From contig NZ_KI911557.1 of the NCBI RefSeq assembly GCF_000515215.1, positions 4,087,741 to 4,151,740 on the forward strand: 64,000 nt of DNA, in the 5' to 3' direction. Position 1 is the stretch's first letter. Each line of letters starts with the position of its first letter. Origin of the DNA: Methylomonas sp. 11b. GTDB taxonomy: Bacteria > Pseudomonadota > Gammaproteobacteria > Methylococcales > Methylomonadaceae. The translations under genes and the position numbers were made by a program. Positions 36,183-46,551 of this stretch are shown here, piece after piece. Below the pieces are notes generated by a model that was not told the DNA's origin, made no database searches, and saw nothing but the letters and a program-made list of their open reading frames with translations.

Positions 36183-37577
36183 TCATGGCCCAGGCCCCAC
36201 AGCCGACAAATCGGTATTCTGCTCACTCAACGACCAACCACCCCCCAAGGCTTTATACAATTGCACCTGGGCGACCAACACATCCAGTCTCGCCTGCACC
36301 CGGCTGTTTTCGGTGCTGAGGTAACTGGTCTGGGTGTTTAACAAGGCTTGATAATCGATGGCACCTAATCGGTAGCGCTCCTGGGAGATGTTGTAAGCCA
36401 GCCGGGCTTGCGCGGCGGCGGTTTCCAGGGCGCTGAGGCGACGGCTGGAGTTGTTGTAAATAGCTGCGGCGTCTTCGACTTCCTTGAACGCCGTCAGCAC
36501 GGTTTTCCGATAGGTTTCCACCAACTCCGCGTTCGCGGCCAGCGCGTTGCTCAAAGCACCTTCCAAACGCCCGCCTTGAAACAGGGGTTGGGTCAGGCCG
36601 GCCGCCAGCGTCGCGGCGACGCCGGCCGGTTGCGGGTTGGCTAACACGCTGCCCAGGCTGAGTTGCAATTTTGGGTAAAACGCGGCGCGCGCCACGGCGA
36701 TGTCGGCGTTGGCAGCGATCAATTGCATTTCCACCTGACCGATGTCCGGCCGGCGTTGCAGTAGCGTGGCCGGTTGCTCGGCGGCAATGTCGGGCACGGC
36801 AAGGTCCACGAAACGCGCGGGTTCCAGGGCCAGATTTTGCGGCGGATGACCGAGCAGTATCGCCAGGCTGTTTTCCGCCAGCGTTTGCTGCTGCATCAAT
36901 AAATCCAGGCTGGCGCGGGCGTTGGCTTGCGCGGTGCGCTGTTGCGCCACTTCCAGTTCATAAGCCGCGCCGGCGCGTTGCCGGGCTTCGATGATGGTCA
37001 AAATCGCGTTGACGGTGTCCAGGAAATCGCTGGCGATTTGCCGACGTTCCTGGATTGCCAGCAGATTGAAATATGCCTGGCCGACGTCGGACATCACCAC
37101 CAATTTCAAAGCATCGCGGGCGAAGATTTGACTGAGCATCAGCGCGGTGCCGGCGTCGCGTCGGGCGCGGTTGGCGCCCCATAAATCCACTTCGTAGGCA
37201 ATGTCGATTTGACCGCTGCTTTGTTGGCTGTCGGTTTTGGTGTTCCGATTGTCGCGGAAATCGCCGCTCAAGCTAGCCGCCGGCCATAACCCGGCGCCGG
37301 CGATTTTGGCTTGGGCGCGGGCTTGGGCGACGCGTTGCGTAGCGGCAGCCAGATCGTTGTTATAGGCCAAAGCCTCGCGCATTAAGCGGTTGAGTTGGTT
37401 GCTGGCAAAGGCTTGCCACCATTGCGGATCGACGCTTGCCGAGGTGGTTTGCGCGGGTTCGTGCCATTGCGCCGGGGTTTCCACCGTTGGCCGTTGGTAT
37501 TCGGTCAGTAAATTGCAGCCGGTTGCGACACTCAGCAAGCCAGCTAATAACACTGGATAACTAGGCTTCATCGTCAT
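36183..37577 (-). CDS. Outer-membrane efflux channel, NodT/TolC family
   Basis: A 464-residue outer-membrane lipoprotein channel of the tripartite exporters. The signal ends at a lipobox-like ATGC (Cys about 21). The two similar halves have repeated helical segments (AYNNDLAAATQRVAQARAQ and a later ERYRLGAIDYQALLNTQ). It overlaps macB by 4 bp (ATGA), so the three genes are one operon. It forms the exit duct for the MacAB pump. Confidence 0.9.
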   Translation of the reverse strand: MTMKPSYPVLLAGLLSVATGCNLLTEYQRPTVETPAQWHEPAQTTSASVDPQWWQAFASNQLNRLMREALAYNNDLAAATQRVAQARAQAKIAGAGLWPAASLSGDFRDNRNTKTDSQQSSGQIDIAYEVDLWGANRARRDAGTALMLSQIFARDALKLVVMSDVGQAYFNLLAIQERRQIASDFLDTVNAILTIIEARQRAGAAYELEVAQQRTAQANARASLDLLMQQQTLAENSLAILLGHPPQNLALEPARFVDLAVPDIAAEQPATLLQRRPDIGQVEMQLIAANADIAVARAAFYPKLQLSLGSVLANPQPAGVAATLAAGLTQPLFQGGRLEGALSNALAANAELVETYRKTVLTAFKEVEDAAAIYNNSSRRLSALETAAAQARLAYNISQERYRLGAIDYQALLNTQTSYLSTENSRVQARLDVLVAQVQLYKALGGGWSLSEQNTDLSAVGPGP

Positions 37578-39511
37578 TCCGCCGCCAAGGCCACAACCGG
37601 GTCCAGATGGGCGGCTTTGCGCGCCGGTAAATAACCAAACAGCAAGCCGGTGCCGAAGGCGCAGGAAAAAGCCAGGATCGCCGGCAGCGGCGAAAACAAT
37701 ACCGCCATCTCAAAATACTTCAGGACATACCCGGCCGCAAAGCCCAGCAGCACACCCATTAGGCCGCCTAAAGTGCAGACCACAGCGGCTTCGGTATTAA
37801 ATTGCAGCAAAATGTCGCGGCGGCGGGCGCCGGTGGCGATGCGGATACCGATTTCCCGTGTACGTTCGGTGACGCTGACCAGCATGATATTCATCACGCC
37901 GATGCCGCCGACCAGCAAGGAAATTGCCGCGACGATGCCCAGCATCATCGTGAAGGTATTTTGAGTTTCGGTGGCCGATTCGATGATGGAGGCCATGTTC
38001 CGAATCCGAAAATCCTCGGTTTGATGGCGGGCAATCAGTAAGTCGCTGATCGCTTGCTGAGTGGTGTCGATTATGGAGACATCCTTGACCAGCACGGTGA
38101 TGCCACCCAAATACTTTTGCCCAAACAAGCGGATCAAACCAGTACTGATCGGCACGAACACTGCGTCGTCACGGTCGGTGCCCATGGCATCCGCACCTTT
38201 GCTGGACATCACGCCGATTACCTCGAAGGGGATGTTGCCGATCATCACGTAGCGGCCGAGCGGATCTTCGCCGTCTACAAATAACAATTTGCGCACGGTT
38301 TCGCCCAGCACCATCACCGGCGCGTAGCGGCGTTGGTCGCGCTCGTCGAAGAAGTCGCCGCTACCCAAGGGCCAGTCGCGCACCTGCGGCATGCTGGAGG
38401 CCACGCCCTGCACGCTGGTGGCGTAATCGACATTGCCGTAGCGCAACGTCAAACGGCTGCTGCGTTCCGGTGAGGCCCACAGCACATTGTCCAGCTCGGC
38501 GATGGCGTCGGCGTCGGCCGGCATCAACGTGGCAACATCGCCCCCGCCGCGAAAACCGGGTATGCCGGGGCGGATGGATAACACGTTGGTGCCCATCGCC
38601 CGCATTTGCTCGAGTACTTTTTCCTGACTGCCTTGGCCGACCGCCAGCATGGTTACTACGGCGGCAACACCAATGACGATGCCCAACAAGGTCAGCGCAG
38701 TGCGGAATAGGTTGGCGCGCAGTGAGCGCAGGGCGGTTTTGGCGGCTTCGCCCAATTCGGCCAGCAAGCCGGCGGCACCGATGCCACGATGCACGGGCGG
38801 CGCGAGGCGCTGGCCGCTGCGGTTGGCGGGACCGTCGCTGACGATTTTGCCATCGGCGATATGCACGATGCGCTGGGCGTGCGCGGCGACTTTGTCGTCG
38901 TGGGTGATCAGTAAAATGGTCCGGCCTTCCGCATGCAAAGCCTTTAACAAGGCCATAACTTCGGTACCGCTTTGGCTGTCCAGCGCACCCGTGGGTTCGT
39001 CGGCCAGAATTACCGGCGGATCGTTCATTAAGGCGCGGGCGATGGCGACCCGTTGTTGCTGGCCGCCGGAGAGCTGCATCGGTTTATGTTCGCTACGGTC
39101 GGCCAAGCCCAGTTTGGCTAGTAATTGCAAGGCGCGTTGATGACGCTCGGCTTTGCCCAGGCCGGCGTACAGAGCCGGAATTTCGATATTTTCGGCGGCG
39201 CTGGCAGTATTCAACAGATTGTAACGCTGGAACACAAAACCGAAGCTTTCCCGGCGCAGCTCGGCCAGTTGATCCGGGTTTAAGTCGGCAACGTCTTGAT
39301 CCAACACCCGGTAGCTGCCGACGTCGGCCTTATCCAGGCAGCCAATCAGGTTCATTAGAGTCGATTTGCCCGAGCCGGACTGACCGATGATGGCCACAAA
39401 CTCGCCGGGCCAGATGGTCAACGAGACATCATCCAACGCGCGGACAATGCTGTCGCCGTTGGGGTAAAAACGTTGAATATGTTTAAGTTCCAGCAGGGGG
39501 AGGGCGCTCAT
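37574..39511 (-). CDS. macB: MacB-type ABC exporter, ATPase and permease
   Basis: A 645-residue fused ABC transporter. The ATPase half has Walker A GQSGSGKST, signature LSGGQQQR and Walker B VILADEPTG. It is followed by a first membrane helix (about 270-290), a large periplasmic MacB core domain and an FtsX-like domain with three helices at the C-terminus. It transfers force rather than carrying solute through the membrane. Overlaps macA by 4 bp. Substrate of MacAB pumps varies (macrolides, toxins, siderophores) and is unknown here. Confidence 0.95.
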   Translation of the reverse strand: MSALPLLELKHIQRFYPNGDSIVRALDDVSLTIWPGEFVAIIGQSGSGKSTLMNLIGCLDKADVGSYRVLDQDVADLNPDQLAELRRESFGFVFQRYNLLNTASAAENIEIPALYAGLGKAERHQRALQLLAKLGLADRSEHKPMQLSGGQQQRVAIARALMNDPPVILADEPTGALDSQSGTEVMALLKALHAEGRTILLITHDDKVAAHAQRIVHIADGKIVSDGPANRSGQRLAPPVHRGIGAAGLLAELGEAAKTALRSLRANLFRTALTLLGIVIGVAAVVTMLAVGQGSQEKVLEQMRAMGTNVLSIRPGIPGFRGGGDVATLMPADADAIAELDNVLWASPERSSRLTLRYGNVDYATSVQGVASSMPQVRDWPLGSGDFFDERDQRRYAPVMVLGETVRKLLFVDGEDPLGRYVMIGNIPFEVIGVMSSKGADAMGTDRDDAVFVPISTGLIRLFGQKYLGGITVLVKDVSIIDTTQQAISDLLIARHQTEDFRIRNMASIIESATETQNTFTMMLGIVAAISLLVGGIGVMNIMLVSVTERTREIGIRIATGARRRDILLQFNTEAAVVCTLGGLMGVLLGFAAGYVLKYFEMAVLFSPLPAILAFSCAFGTGLLFGYLPARKAAHLDPVVALAAE

Positions 39512-40716
39512 AGTCTCGGAACTCCGGCGCCGGGATAACCTTGGTCTTTTTTGCGGCTTTTGGATTTATCCTCTTTGCCGGCGGCGATCTGCACGCGGTC
39601 GCCAACCACCAGTCCTTCAACCACTTGCGCAAAGCGGCGGGTTCTCAAGCCAATTTGCACGATTTTGTCTTGCGGGCCTTGCTCGGTAAGCACTTTCACT
39701 TGGTAAGCGTGGCCGTTGCCTTGATCCTGGTTGCGCTGGCGCGGCCCGAGGGCATTGACCGGCAGCAGCGGCACTTGTTCGGCCTTGCCCAACACAAAGA
39801 ACATCTGCGTGCTCATGCCGGTCATCAATTGCCGGTCGCGGTTATCGACATCGACCAGTACGTTGTACAGCACCACGTTATTGATCACTTCCGGTGTCGG
39901 TAATATTTGCCGCACCGTGCCTTGCCAGCGCCGTTCGCCGGAGCCCAGCGTGGTGAAATAGACCGGCATGTCCGAACGCAAGCGCATCACGTCGGCCTCC
40001 GCAACCTGGGCGCGCACCGTCATCGTATCCAGCTTGGCCAGTTGCAGGATGGTGGGGGTGGTTTGATTGGCGTTTAAGGTCTGGCCTTCGCGGGCTTTCT
40101 GATCAACCATGGTGCCGTCCATCGAGGCAAAGATTTTGGTAAATCCCAGGTTGGTCTTGTCGCCGTTTAAAGTCGATTGCACTTGTTCGATCTGCGCTTG
40201 CAGCGACTCGGCAGTGGCTTTGGCGTTTTTTAAAGTGAACTCGCTGTTCTGAAAGTCCTGGACGCTGATACCTTTGCTTTGCAGCAACTCGCGGTTGCGG
40301 TCGTATTGCTGTTGAGCAAACACCACTTGGGCTTGTTGACCAGTCAACTGGGCCTGCAAATTCTTGATGTTGGCCTCGCCAGCGGCGACGCGAGCGGCGT
40401 AGATCCGCGGATCGATCTGCGCCAGCAATTGGCCGGTCTGCACGTTGTCACCAATTTTGACGTAAATTTTCTGCAATAGACCGGTCACCTGGGCGCCGAC
40501 ATCCACATATTCCTTAGGCTCGAGTTTGCCTTGGGCGGTGACGTTTTCTTCCAGATCGCCCAGCGTCACTTCTACGGTTTCGGCGTGGTCCTGGTCGGTA
40601 TTTTTGGGTTGCTTGGCAAGATACCAGCTGCCAACAGCAACGGCTATGGCCAATAAAAACACGACAAGCCAGCGCAGACCCCGGCGGTTTGACGATGAAG
40701 CGGTGGATTGAGGCAT
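39508..40716 (-). CDS. macA: MacA-type periplasmic membrane-fusion protein
   Basis: A 402-residue adaptor with one N-terminal membrane segment (about 13-31), a split biotinyl-lipoyl domain (GQLLAQIDP...), an alpha-hairpin and beta-barrel domains. It links MacB to the outer-membrane channel. First gene of macA-macB-tolC. The C-terminus is lysine-rich. Confidence 0.93.
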   Translation of the reverse strand: MPQSTASSSNRRGLRWLVVFLLAIAVAVGSWYLAKQPKNTDQDHAETVEVTLGDLEENVTAQGKLEPKEYVDVGAQVTGLLQKIYVKIGDNVQTGQLLAQIDPRIYAARVAAGEANIKNLQAQLTGQQAQVVFAQQQYDRNRELLQSKGISVQDFQNSEFTLKNAKATAESLQAQIEQVQSTLNGDKTNLGFTKIFASMDGTMVDQKAREGQTLNANQTTPTILQLAKLDTMTVRAQVAEADVMRLRSDMPVYFTTLGSGERRWQGTVRQILPTPEVINNVVLYNVLVDVDNRDRQLMTGMSTQMFFVLGKAEQVPLLPVNALGPRQRNQDQGNGHAYQVKVLTEQGPQDKIVQIGLRTRRFAQVVEGLVVGDRVQIAAGKEDKSKSRKKDQGYPGAGVPRL

Positions 40717-41054
40717 GTTACTTATTAGTGGCTACTTTAGGATGACGGATCGTTTCCCGACCAGCAGTAGTGGCGATGGCTTCGACAGCGGTATCTGGGG
40801 AGTGCGCTGCATCAACCCGTTGCAAATCGGCGGGCGAGCGGCTTTTGAAACTAGCTTGCAGTGTATTATCTGCCACTTTGCTTGGCAAGCCGGCAAACCT
40901 CTAGGAAAGGTAAAGCTTGGTAAAGTTTGATTAGCGCCTGTCTACCTAGACGTAGATTGATAGGCAAGATTTAGGGGGATCTCTAAATATATTGCATCAT
41001 ACCGGCCTCCTCCCAGAGGGAGATGGAGAGTCCTTTACTCCTTAGAGGAACTTT
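40717..41054. other. Intergenic region upstream of macA
   Basis: 338 bp that should carry the macA promoter. It contains CTCCTCCCAGAGGGAG (about 41008-41023), which resembles the CCCTCTCC-type palindromes seen at 31319 and 33723. I found no gene or RNA. Confidence 0.45.
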
Positions 41055-42704
41055 TCAAGCAAAAAACGCCAACCGTGCAGCCTCCCGTTCGCCGCCTTCG
41101 AAAAAGCGTAAAGCCCATTGGTCTGTGCCGTCCAGAAAGCCGGCCTGCGGATTGAGCTTTTTCTGCTTGGCGGCCCAGGCGGAATAGTCGCGGAAATAGT
41201 AATGATCGAACATGCGCATGAATTCGCCCAGATAAACATCGGCGACCGCCGTATCGCCGACGATAAATAACTGGTTTTCATCGTTGTAACGGCAGGAGTT
41301 GGTGCTGAAGTTGGCTGAGCCGGTGACGACCAATGGGTTATCCGAGAGCGGGTCTACCAGCAGGATTTTGGTATGTACGTGTACGCCGGAATGATGTTTG
41401 GACTCAGCTAACAATCGGCCTTGCCATACTTCCAGGATGGATTTTTCGTTAATGGCGGCGCTGGCCGCGAGTTGGGTGTTGGGGGCGTCGTGTAAGGCTT
41501 TGCCCACCACGCTGCGGGTGTTCAACAAACCCAATACATGCGCAGGTGCTTTGACTAGGGCGGCTTCTAGTTCGTCGTGCATCGCAAACGGCGCGGTAAA
41601 ACAGATCAGGCGTTTGCTCGCCGTTACCCATTCCGCGCATTCGCTGATGGCTTCTGTGGATTTGCGCGGGCTAAGTACCAAATGCGATCCCGCTTCGGTC
41701 GTTGCCGGCGGTTGGGTTAAGCTCATCACCAGTTTCCGCGAATCGGCTCCCGGCAAACTGGGGTTTTTCCAGACGGCTTGGTGCCAAGCGAAATATTGTT
41801 TGGCGACTGTGGCGTCGCTTATCACGTGGCCGACGTTGGATTGCCCGTAGATTGCGCCATCGGTGAAATTGGTGGAGCCGGTCCACACCGAAATCGGCTG
41901 GCCTTTGCCGTTGCTGAGCACCATGAATTTGTTATGCGAGATAGTCAAGCCGGCACCGGTGCGAGCTTTGCAGGCGCTTTTTAAGCCGTATTTTTTGATC
42001 TGCGGTAGCGCGTCAAGCGAGGGGCCTTCACCCTTGCCGTCCAGCAATCCGTCGTACAAAATCTCCAGTCTGACTTTGCGCAACTTGGCGCGTTTCAAAG
42101 CCTCGAAAAACGCGTCTTTGGCAAATTCGTACAAAAATAAATGTAGGCCCTGTTTGGCTTTGGCAGCGTCGATATAGGCGATTAGGGCTTCCTCCAAGCC
42201 GCGCGATAACCAACGGCGGGCGTTTTCATCGACAATTTCGCCGGTCGGCAAATGTGGAAACCTCGATGCAAAAGCCTGGCTGGCAGCGGCGCTGCGATTG
42301 AAATGCACGGCATGTCCCTGGTTGCCGACGGCGACCGGGTGTTCGCAACTCACTTGCACTGCCACCGACTCGAAAGTTTTTAATGCGCCCGGTTTTCCGG
42401 TCAGGGCGTGAATGGTGTAAGTATACGTACGGCCAGGTTTGGTGGTGTAGTCACCCCAATGAAATTTCTGGATCGGATGGTCGCGGCTGCTGACGCTGTA
42501 ACCGTCGTCACCGGGCAGGTCGAAGCGCTTCAAACCGCGCAGCCAAGTCACTTCGCCGTTTTCATGATCCTTGCGGCGGATGCCGAAACCGAGCAAACCG
42601 CTGCAATACGCTTTCGGGCAGGTAAATGCCAACAGCACCACGTAAGTGCCGGCGATTGCCCTAACTTGTAAGCCGTTGGGGCTGATTTCGATTTTGCTAC
42701 GCAT
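41055..42704 (-). CDS. Phospholipase D-like protein with two HKD regions
   Basis: A 549-residue protein with the two-lobe PLD arrangement. The second motif is complete: His444, Lys446 and Asp451 in HVHTKILLVD, followed by GSANF. The first is HNKFMVLS (His257, Lys259) with Ser264 where Asp is usual, then GSTNF. No signal peptide or membrane helix. The N-terminal 130 residues look like a separate beta-rich domain. It may be a nuclease or phosphodiesterase rather than a lipase; substrate unknown. It is downstream of the RNase T2 gene. Confidence 0.82.
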   Translation of the reverse strand: MRSKIEISPNGLQVRAIAGTYVVLLAFTCPKAYCSGLLGFGIRRKDHENGEVTWLRGLKRFDLPGDDGYSVSSRDHPIQKFHWGDYTTKPGRTYTYTIHALTGKPGALKTFESVAVQVSCEHPVAVGNQGHAVHFNRSAAASQAFASRFPHLPTGEIVDENARRWLSRGLEEALIAYIDAAKAKQGLHLFLYEFAKDAFFEALKRAKLRKVRLEILYDGLLDGKGEGPSLDALPQIKKYGLKSACKARTGAGLTISHNKFMVLSNGKGQPISVWTGSTNFTDGAIYGQSNVGHVISDATVAKQYFAWHQAVWKNPSLPGADSRKLVMSLTQPPATTEAGSHLVLSPRKSTEAISECAEWVTASKRLICFTAPFAMHDELEAALVKAPAHVLGLLNTRSVVGKALHDAPNTQLAASAAINEKSILEVWQGRLLAESKHHSGVHVHTKILLVDPLSDNPLVVTGSANFSTNSCRYNDENQLFIVGDTAVADVYLGEFMRMFDHYYFRDYSAWAAKQKKLNPQAGFLDGTDQWALRFFEGGEREAARLAFFA

Positions 42705-42778
42705 GGCCGTCTCCGTTTAGATAGAGTGGATAGCAAGTTTACGTCTTTTAACCTTGCAGTTGCGAGGCTGGCAAACAT

Positions 42779-42811
42779 TAAAAAATAGCGGTAGCGCCAG
42801 CGCAGCTATTT
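42779..42811 (-). terminator. Candidate terminator after the RNase T2 gene
   Basis: Arms AAATAGC (42783-42789) and GCTATTT (42805-42811) with further inner pairing; on the minus strand the stem runs into six T residues. It covers the RNase T2 stop codon. Confidence 0.45.
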
Positions 42812-43438
42812 AATATTCCGCACCAAAAAATCCTTTTGCCCGCAAGATTTCGCCGCACTTTTCACCACGTCGGCACCGCAACTGGCTGTCGCACCGCTCT
42901 TATCCAGACACACGAACATTTCCTTGAAAAACCGTCCACCGCCGCTGCAAAACGGGACGATGGCTTGTTCTTTCAGCCAAGGGTTGGCCTCGGCAAAGGC
43001 GCTTTTCAACCCTTCCGCTGTGGTTCGGAAAGGTTTTTGCGGCCGCTGATAGTTAAGCGGGATGGCGACCTTGCTCTTCAGCGCTTGCGATAATTGAAAA
43101 TAGCCGGTTTGGGTCAATCCGGAGCAGGTGCCGTGTTTTTCCCATTCGTGTTCGAATAGAAATTCGGAGGGATATAGCTCTGGAAACGCTTGGGCCTGGC
43201 TAGGTGCATAGGCTTCTTTGGTGCAGAAGCTCGGATAGCCGACGTTGTATTGCGGCCATAGGCCATGCAGCACCAAACCCAATTTCTTGCCGCACTGTTC
43301 GCGGTCTTTGGGTTGTTCCTCGCAATAGGTGGGCGACCACGATAAAGCCAGCACATAAGCGTCGAACTTGCCGGGCTTGCCGTTGGCGGACAGGCCGGTC
43401 GAGAATGCTGCCAAACACAGCAGTAACCAAGTTTTCAT
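42806..43438 (-). CDS. Secreted ribonuclease T2
   Basis: A 210-residue exported RNase with a signal peptide (MKTWLLLCLAAFSTGLSANG). Active-site motif I is LVLHGLWPQ (His58) and motif II is FEHEWEKHGTC (His97, Glu98, His102). Several cysteines suggest disulfides. It cuts RNA in the periplasm or outside, probably to salvage nucleotides, as E. coli RNase I does. Its role is thus different from the cytosolic PLD-like neighbour. Confidence 0.93.
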   Translation of the reverse strand: MKTWLLLCLAAFSTGLSANGKPGKFDAYVLALSWSPTYCEEQPKDREQCGKKLGLVLHGLWPQYNVGYPSFCTKEAYAPSQAQAFPELYPSEFLFEHEWEKHGTCSGLTQTGYFQLSQALKSKVAIPLNYQRPQKPFRTTAEGLKSAFAEANPWLKEQAIVPFCSGGGRFFKEMFVCLDKSGATASCGADVVKSAAKSCGQKDFLVRNIK

Positions 43439-43503
43439 AAATTGCTCCAGGTTTTAGAGGGTAGGGCGAATGAATCCGCCCCTACTTTTTCATCCGGTCA
43501 GCA

Positions 43504-46377
43504 TCAGAGCATAAACTGTTGCCAAATCCGTTCTACTTCAGCGCGTAACTCGTGAAAGTCGTCACCGTGCGCGGTGGCGCTGAGGCCTTGTAACACTTGG
43601 TGATGGCCATAATCGCGATAGGCGCAATAGGCTCGTTTTAACAGCGCGGCATCGGTTGGCGAGATAAAACCGTGCTGCTGCAAACCTTCCAGCAGGCGGA
43701 CGTTATCGGTGTAAGTCGCCAGACTCGGCTGCTGCGCGGTTTCTGCTAGCACGCCGAATTGGACGATGAACTCAATGTCGGCGATGCCGCCCTGGCTTTG
43801 TTTCAGATCGAATACCGCCGGGTCTTTTGGTGCCAGATTGTCGCGCATTTTTTCGCGCATCTCCCGCACTTGGGTTTTCAGTTCTTCCCGGTCTCTGGGT
43901 AAGGCTAAAATCCGGCCGCGAATCGCTTCGTAGCTGTGCTTTAAGTTTTCGTCGCCGGCCACGAACCGGCCGCGCACCAAGGCTTGGTGCTCCCAGGTCC
44001 AGGCCTCGTTTTTTAAATACGCTTCGTAATGGTCGATATGCGTGACCAGCAAACCGGAATCGCCGTTGGGTCGCAAGCGCAAGTCGGCTTCGTAGAGGAT
44101 GCCGGACAGCATTTTGGTATCCAGAATATGCCGGATTTTTTGGCCCAGGCGTAAATAAAACTGGCCGGAATTGATCGGTTTTTCGCCGTTGGTTTGCGCA
44201 TCGCCGTCGGCGCAGGCGTATAAAAACACCAAATCCAGATCGGAGCCGTAGCCCAGCTCGATTCCGCCGAATTTACCGAAGGCAATGATCGCAAAGTTCT
44301 GCGGATTAGGGCCGGTGCCGGGCGGGTGACCGTGCTTGCTGACCAGCATGTGCCAGGCGCATTGCAAGACCTGCTCCAGAATGGCTTCGGCGGTCCAGGT
44401 TAAATAGTCGCTGACGATCATCACCGGTATCACGCCCATGATGTCGGCGGCGGCCACCCGCAACACGTTCAAGTGCTTGAACTGGCGTAGCGCAATCATC
44501 AGTTGTTCGCTGTCCTGGGTATCGACGCGGGCGAGTTCGCGTTGCAAGTCCTCGCGCAAGGCCTGTTTTTGTAGCGGGTCGTAGAGCGAACGGGTATCCA
44601 GCAATTCGTCGAATAGAATCGGATACAGCGACAGATATTCGCAAATCCACGGGCTGGCTGCCGCTAGGTTGATTAATTGATTCAGCGCATCCGGGTTTTC
44701 GGCGAGTAAGGCCAGATAGACGTTGCGGCCGGCCACGGCTTCGAATAAATCTAAAATGCGCAGCAAGGTCGCATCGCTATTTTCGCTGTTTGCTACTTGT
44801 TCTATCAGTTGCGGCATCAGCCGGTCCAACACCCCGGCACCCTTGCTGGTCATGCGTTTAATCGCGTGCGATTCTTTAAAATCGACCAGGGCTTTTTGGA
44901 TGCTGAGCGGATCGGTAAAGCCGTAGTCGGCCAGGGCTTCCAGCGCCAATTCGTTGTCGGCGGGGCTGGTCCAGATCAAGCGGGCACTTTGCTGTTTGTT
45001 GTCTTGTTCGCTGAGCGAAAACACCTGCTCGAAGATGTCCTGCACCGATGCACGCACCTGATCCAGCTCGGCTTTGAACGCGCCCCAATCCTCAAAGTCC
45101 AGCGAATACGACAGAATCCGCTGCACCAGCGGATTTGCCGGCAGGTCGTGAGTTTGTTTGTCCTGGTATTGCTGGATGTGGTTTTCCACGCGCCGCAAAA
45201 ACCGGTAGGCAAACTTTAAGGTCGCCACATCCTCGACAATCATCAACCCCAGTTCTTCCAACACGGTGAGGACGGTCTGAATTTCACGTTGCTGCAAGGC
45301 GACGTCTTGGCCGCCGCGGATCAGTTGAAAGGCCTGGCCGATGAATTCCACTTCGCGGATGCCGCCGGGGCCGAGTTTGACATTGTCGGCGCGGTCACGG
45401 CGTTTCAGCTCCTGGGCAATCTGGAATTTTAACGAGCGCAGTTCCTCGAACGCGCCGTAATCCAGATAGCGGCGATAGACAAACGGTTTAATCAGCGCCG
45501 CCAGTTGCTTGCCGGTATGGAAATCACCGGCTACTTGGCGGGCCTTGATCATCGCATAGCGTTCCCATTCCCGGGCTTGGGTCAGATAGTATTGCTCCAT
45601 GCCGTCGAAATTCATGATTAACGGGCCGCTATCGCCGAAGGGCCGCAAGCGCACGTCGGTGCGGAACACAAAACCGTCCACGGTTATCTCGTCCAGCATT
45701 TTGACCAGCGACCGGCAGATGCGGGTAAAAAACTCGCCGTAGCTGATTTCTTTTTTCTCGGTCAGTACGCCGTCCTCGGCGTAGGCAAAGATCAGGTCGA
45801 TGTCGGAGGAGTAATTCAGTTCCCAGGCACCGAGCTTGCCCATCCCCAGCACCACGATATTAAACGGCGTACCGTCGGCCAGCGTCGGCGTGCCCCAGCG
45901 CGCGCAAGCCTGGCGGTATAAAAAATCCAGAGCGGTTTGAATGCAGGCCTCTGCCAAGGCGGTTAAATCGGTCAGCGTTTCGTCCAGGTCGGACCAGCCG
46001 GCCAGATCGCGCCAAGCGATTCTGATCATCTCCCGGCGGCGGAAAAGGCGCAATTGCTTGGCCAAGGCGGGTTCACCTTCGGCGTAGCCGCTCTGTTGCA
46101 ATGCGGCGGCATAATCGGCGCTGCGCAAAGGGGCGAACAGATCGGTGGATGTCACCAGGTCCGGAATCAGATCGGGATTGCGCAGCCAGTTTTCGCTGAT
46201 AAATTGGCTGCAAACACACACTTTTAGCACCGAGGCGGAAAATACCTCGTTGTCGAAAATTTGGCGTTGCTCCTGACTCAGTTTTTCGTCGAGCTGAGAA
46301 CAAAAGTCGGCGGCCAAGGTCCGCAGTTCATCCGGCAACATTACCGTGTGCTGGGACAGAGAATCGAGAAGTGACAT
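43504..46377 (-). CDS. glnE: Bifunctional glutamine synthetase adenylyltransferase/deadenylase
   Basis: A 957-residue regulator of nitrogen assimilation. It adds or removes AMP on glutamine synthetase. The two nucleotidyltransferase domains are visible: GMGKLGAWELNYSSDIDLIF in the N-terminal deadenylylating half and AFGKFGGIELGYGSDLDLVF in the C-terminal adenylylating half. Length and order are standard. Divergent from the cytochrome gene across about 175 bp. Confidence 0.97.
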   Translation of the reverse strand: MSLLDSLSQHTVMLPDELRTLAADFCSQLDEKLSQEQRQIFDNEVFSASVLKVCVCSQFISENWLRNPDLIPDLVTSTDLFAPLRSADYAAALQQSGYAEGEPALAKQLRLFRRREMIRIAWRDLAGWSDLDETLTDLTALAEACIQTALDFLYRQACARWGTPTLADGTPFNIVVLGMGKLGAWELNYSSDIDLIFAYAEDGVLTEKKEISYGEFFTRICRSLVKMLDEITVDGFVFRTDVRLRPFGDSGPLIMNFDGMEQYYLTQAREWERYAMIKARQVAGDFHTGKQLAALIKPFVYRRYLDYGAFEELRSLKFQIAQELKRRDRADNVKLGPGGIREVEFIGQAFQLIRGGQDVALQQREIQTVLTVLEELGLMIVEDVATLKFAYRFLRRVENHIQQYQDKQTHDLPANPLVQRILSYSLDFEDWGAFKAELDQVRASVQDIFEQVFSLSEQDNKQQSARLIWTSPADNELALEALADYGFTDPLSIQKALVDFKESHAIKRMTSKGAGVLDRLMPQLIEQVANSENSDATLLRILDLFEAVAGRNVYLALLAENPDALNQLINLAAASPWICEYLSLYPILFDELLDTRSLYDPLQKQALREDLQRELARVDTQDSEQLMIALRQFKHLNVLRVAAADIMGVIPVMIVSDYLTWTAEAILEQVLQCAWHMLVSKHGHPPGTGPNPQNFAIIAFGKFGGIELGYGSDLDLVFLYACADGDAQTNGEKPINSGQFYLRLGQKIRHILDTKMLSGILYEADLRLRPNGDSGLLVTHIDHYEAYLKNEAWTWEHQALVRGRFVAGDENLKHSYEAIRGRILALPRDREELKTQVREMREKMRDNLAPKDPAVFDLKQSQGGIADIEFIVQFGVLAETAQQPSLATYTDNVRLLEGLQQHGFISPTDAALLKRAYCAYRDYGHHQVLQGLSATAHGDDFHELRAEVERIWQQFML

Positions 46378-46551
46378 AGGCGGTATCCTGTCGGAAGAAC
46401 GGAAGCAGCATGATACCTAAACTGCGAACGCTACCCTAGATAGCGACTGAAAAAATATCCCTACAGGATTCGGGTAAACTTAAACTAGGCCATGATGCGG
46501 CTGTGAGCCGCATCTTTCAGATTTCAGATTGATCGAATCGGAGCGCAACGC

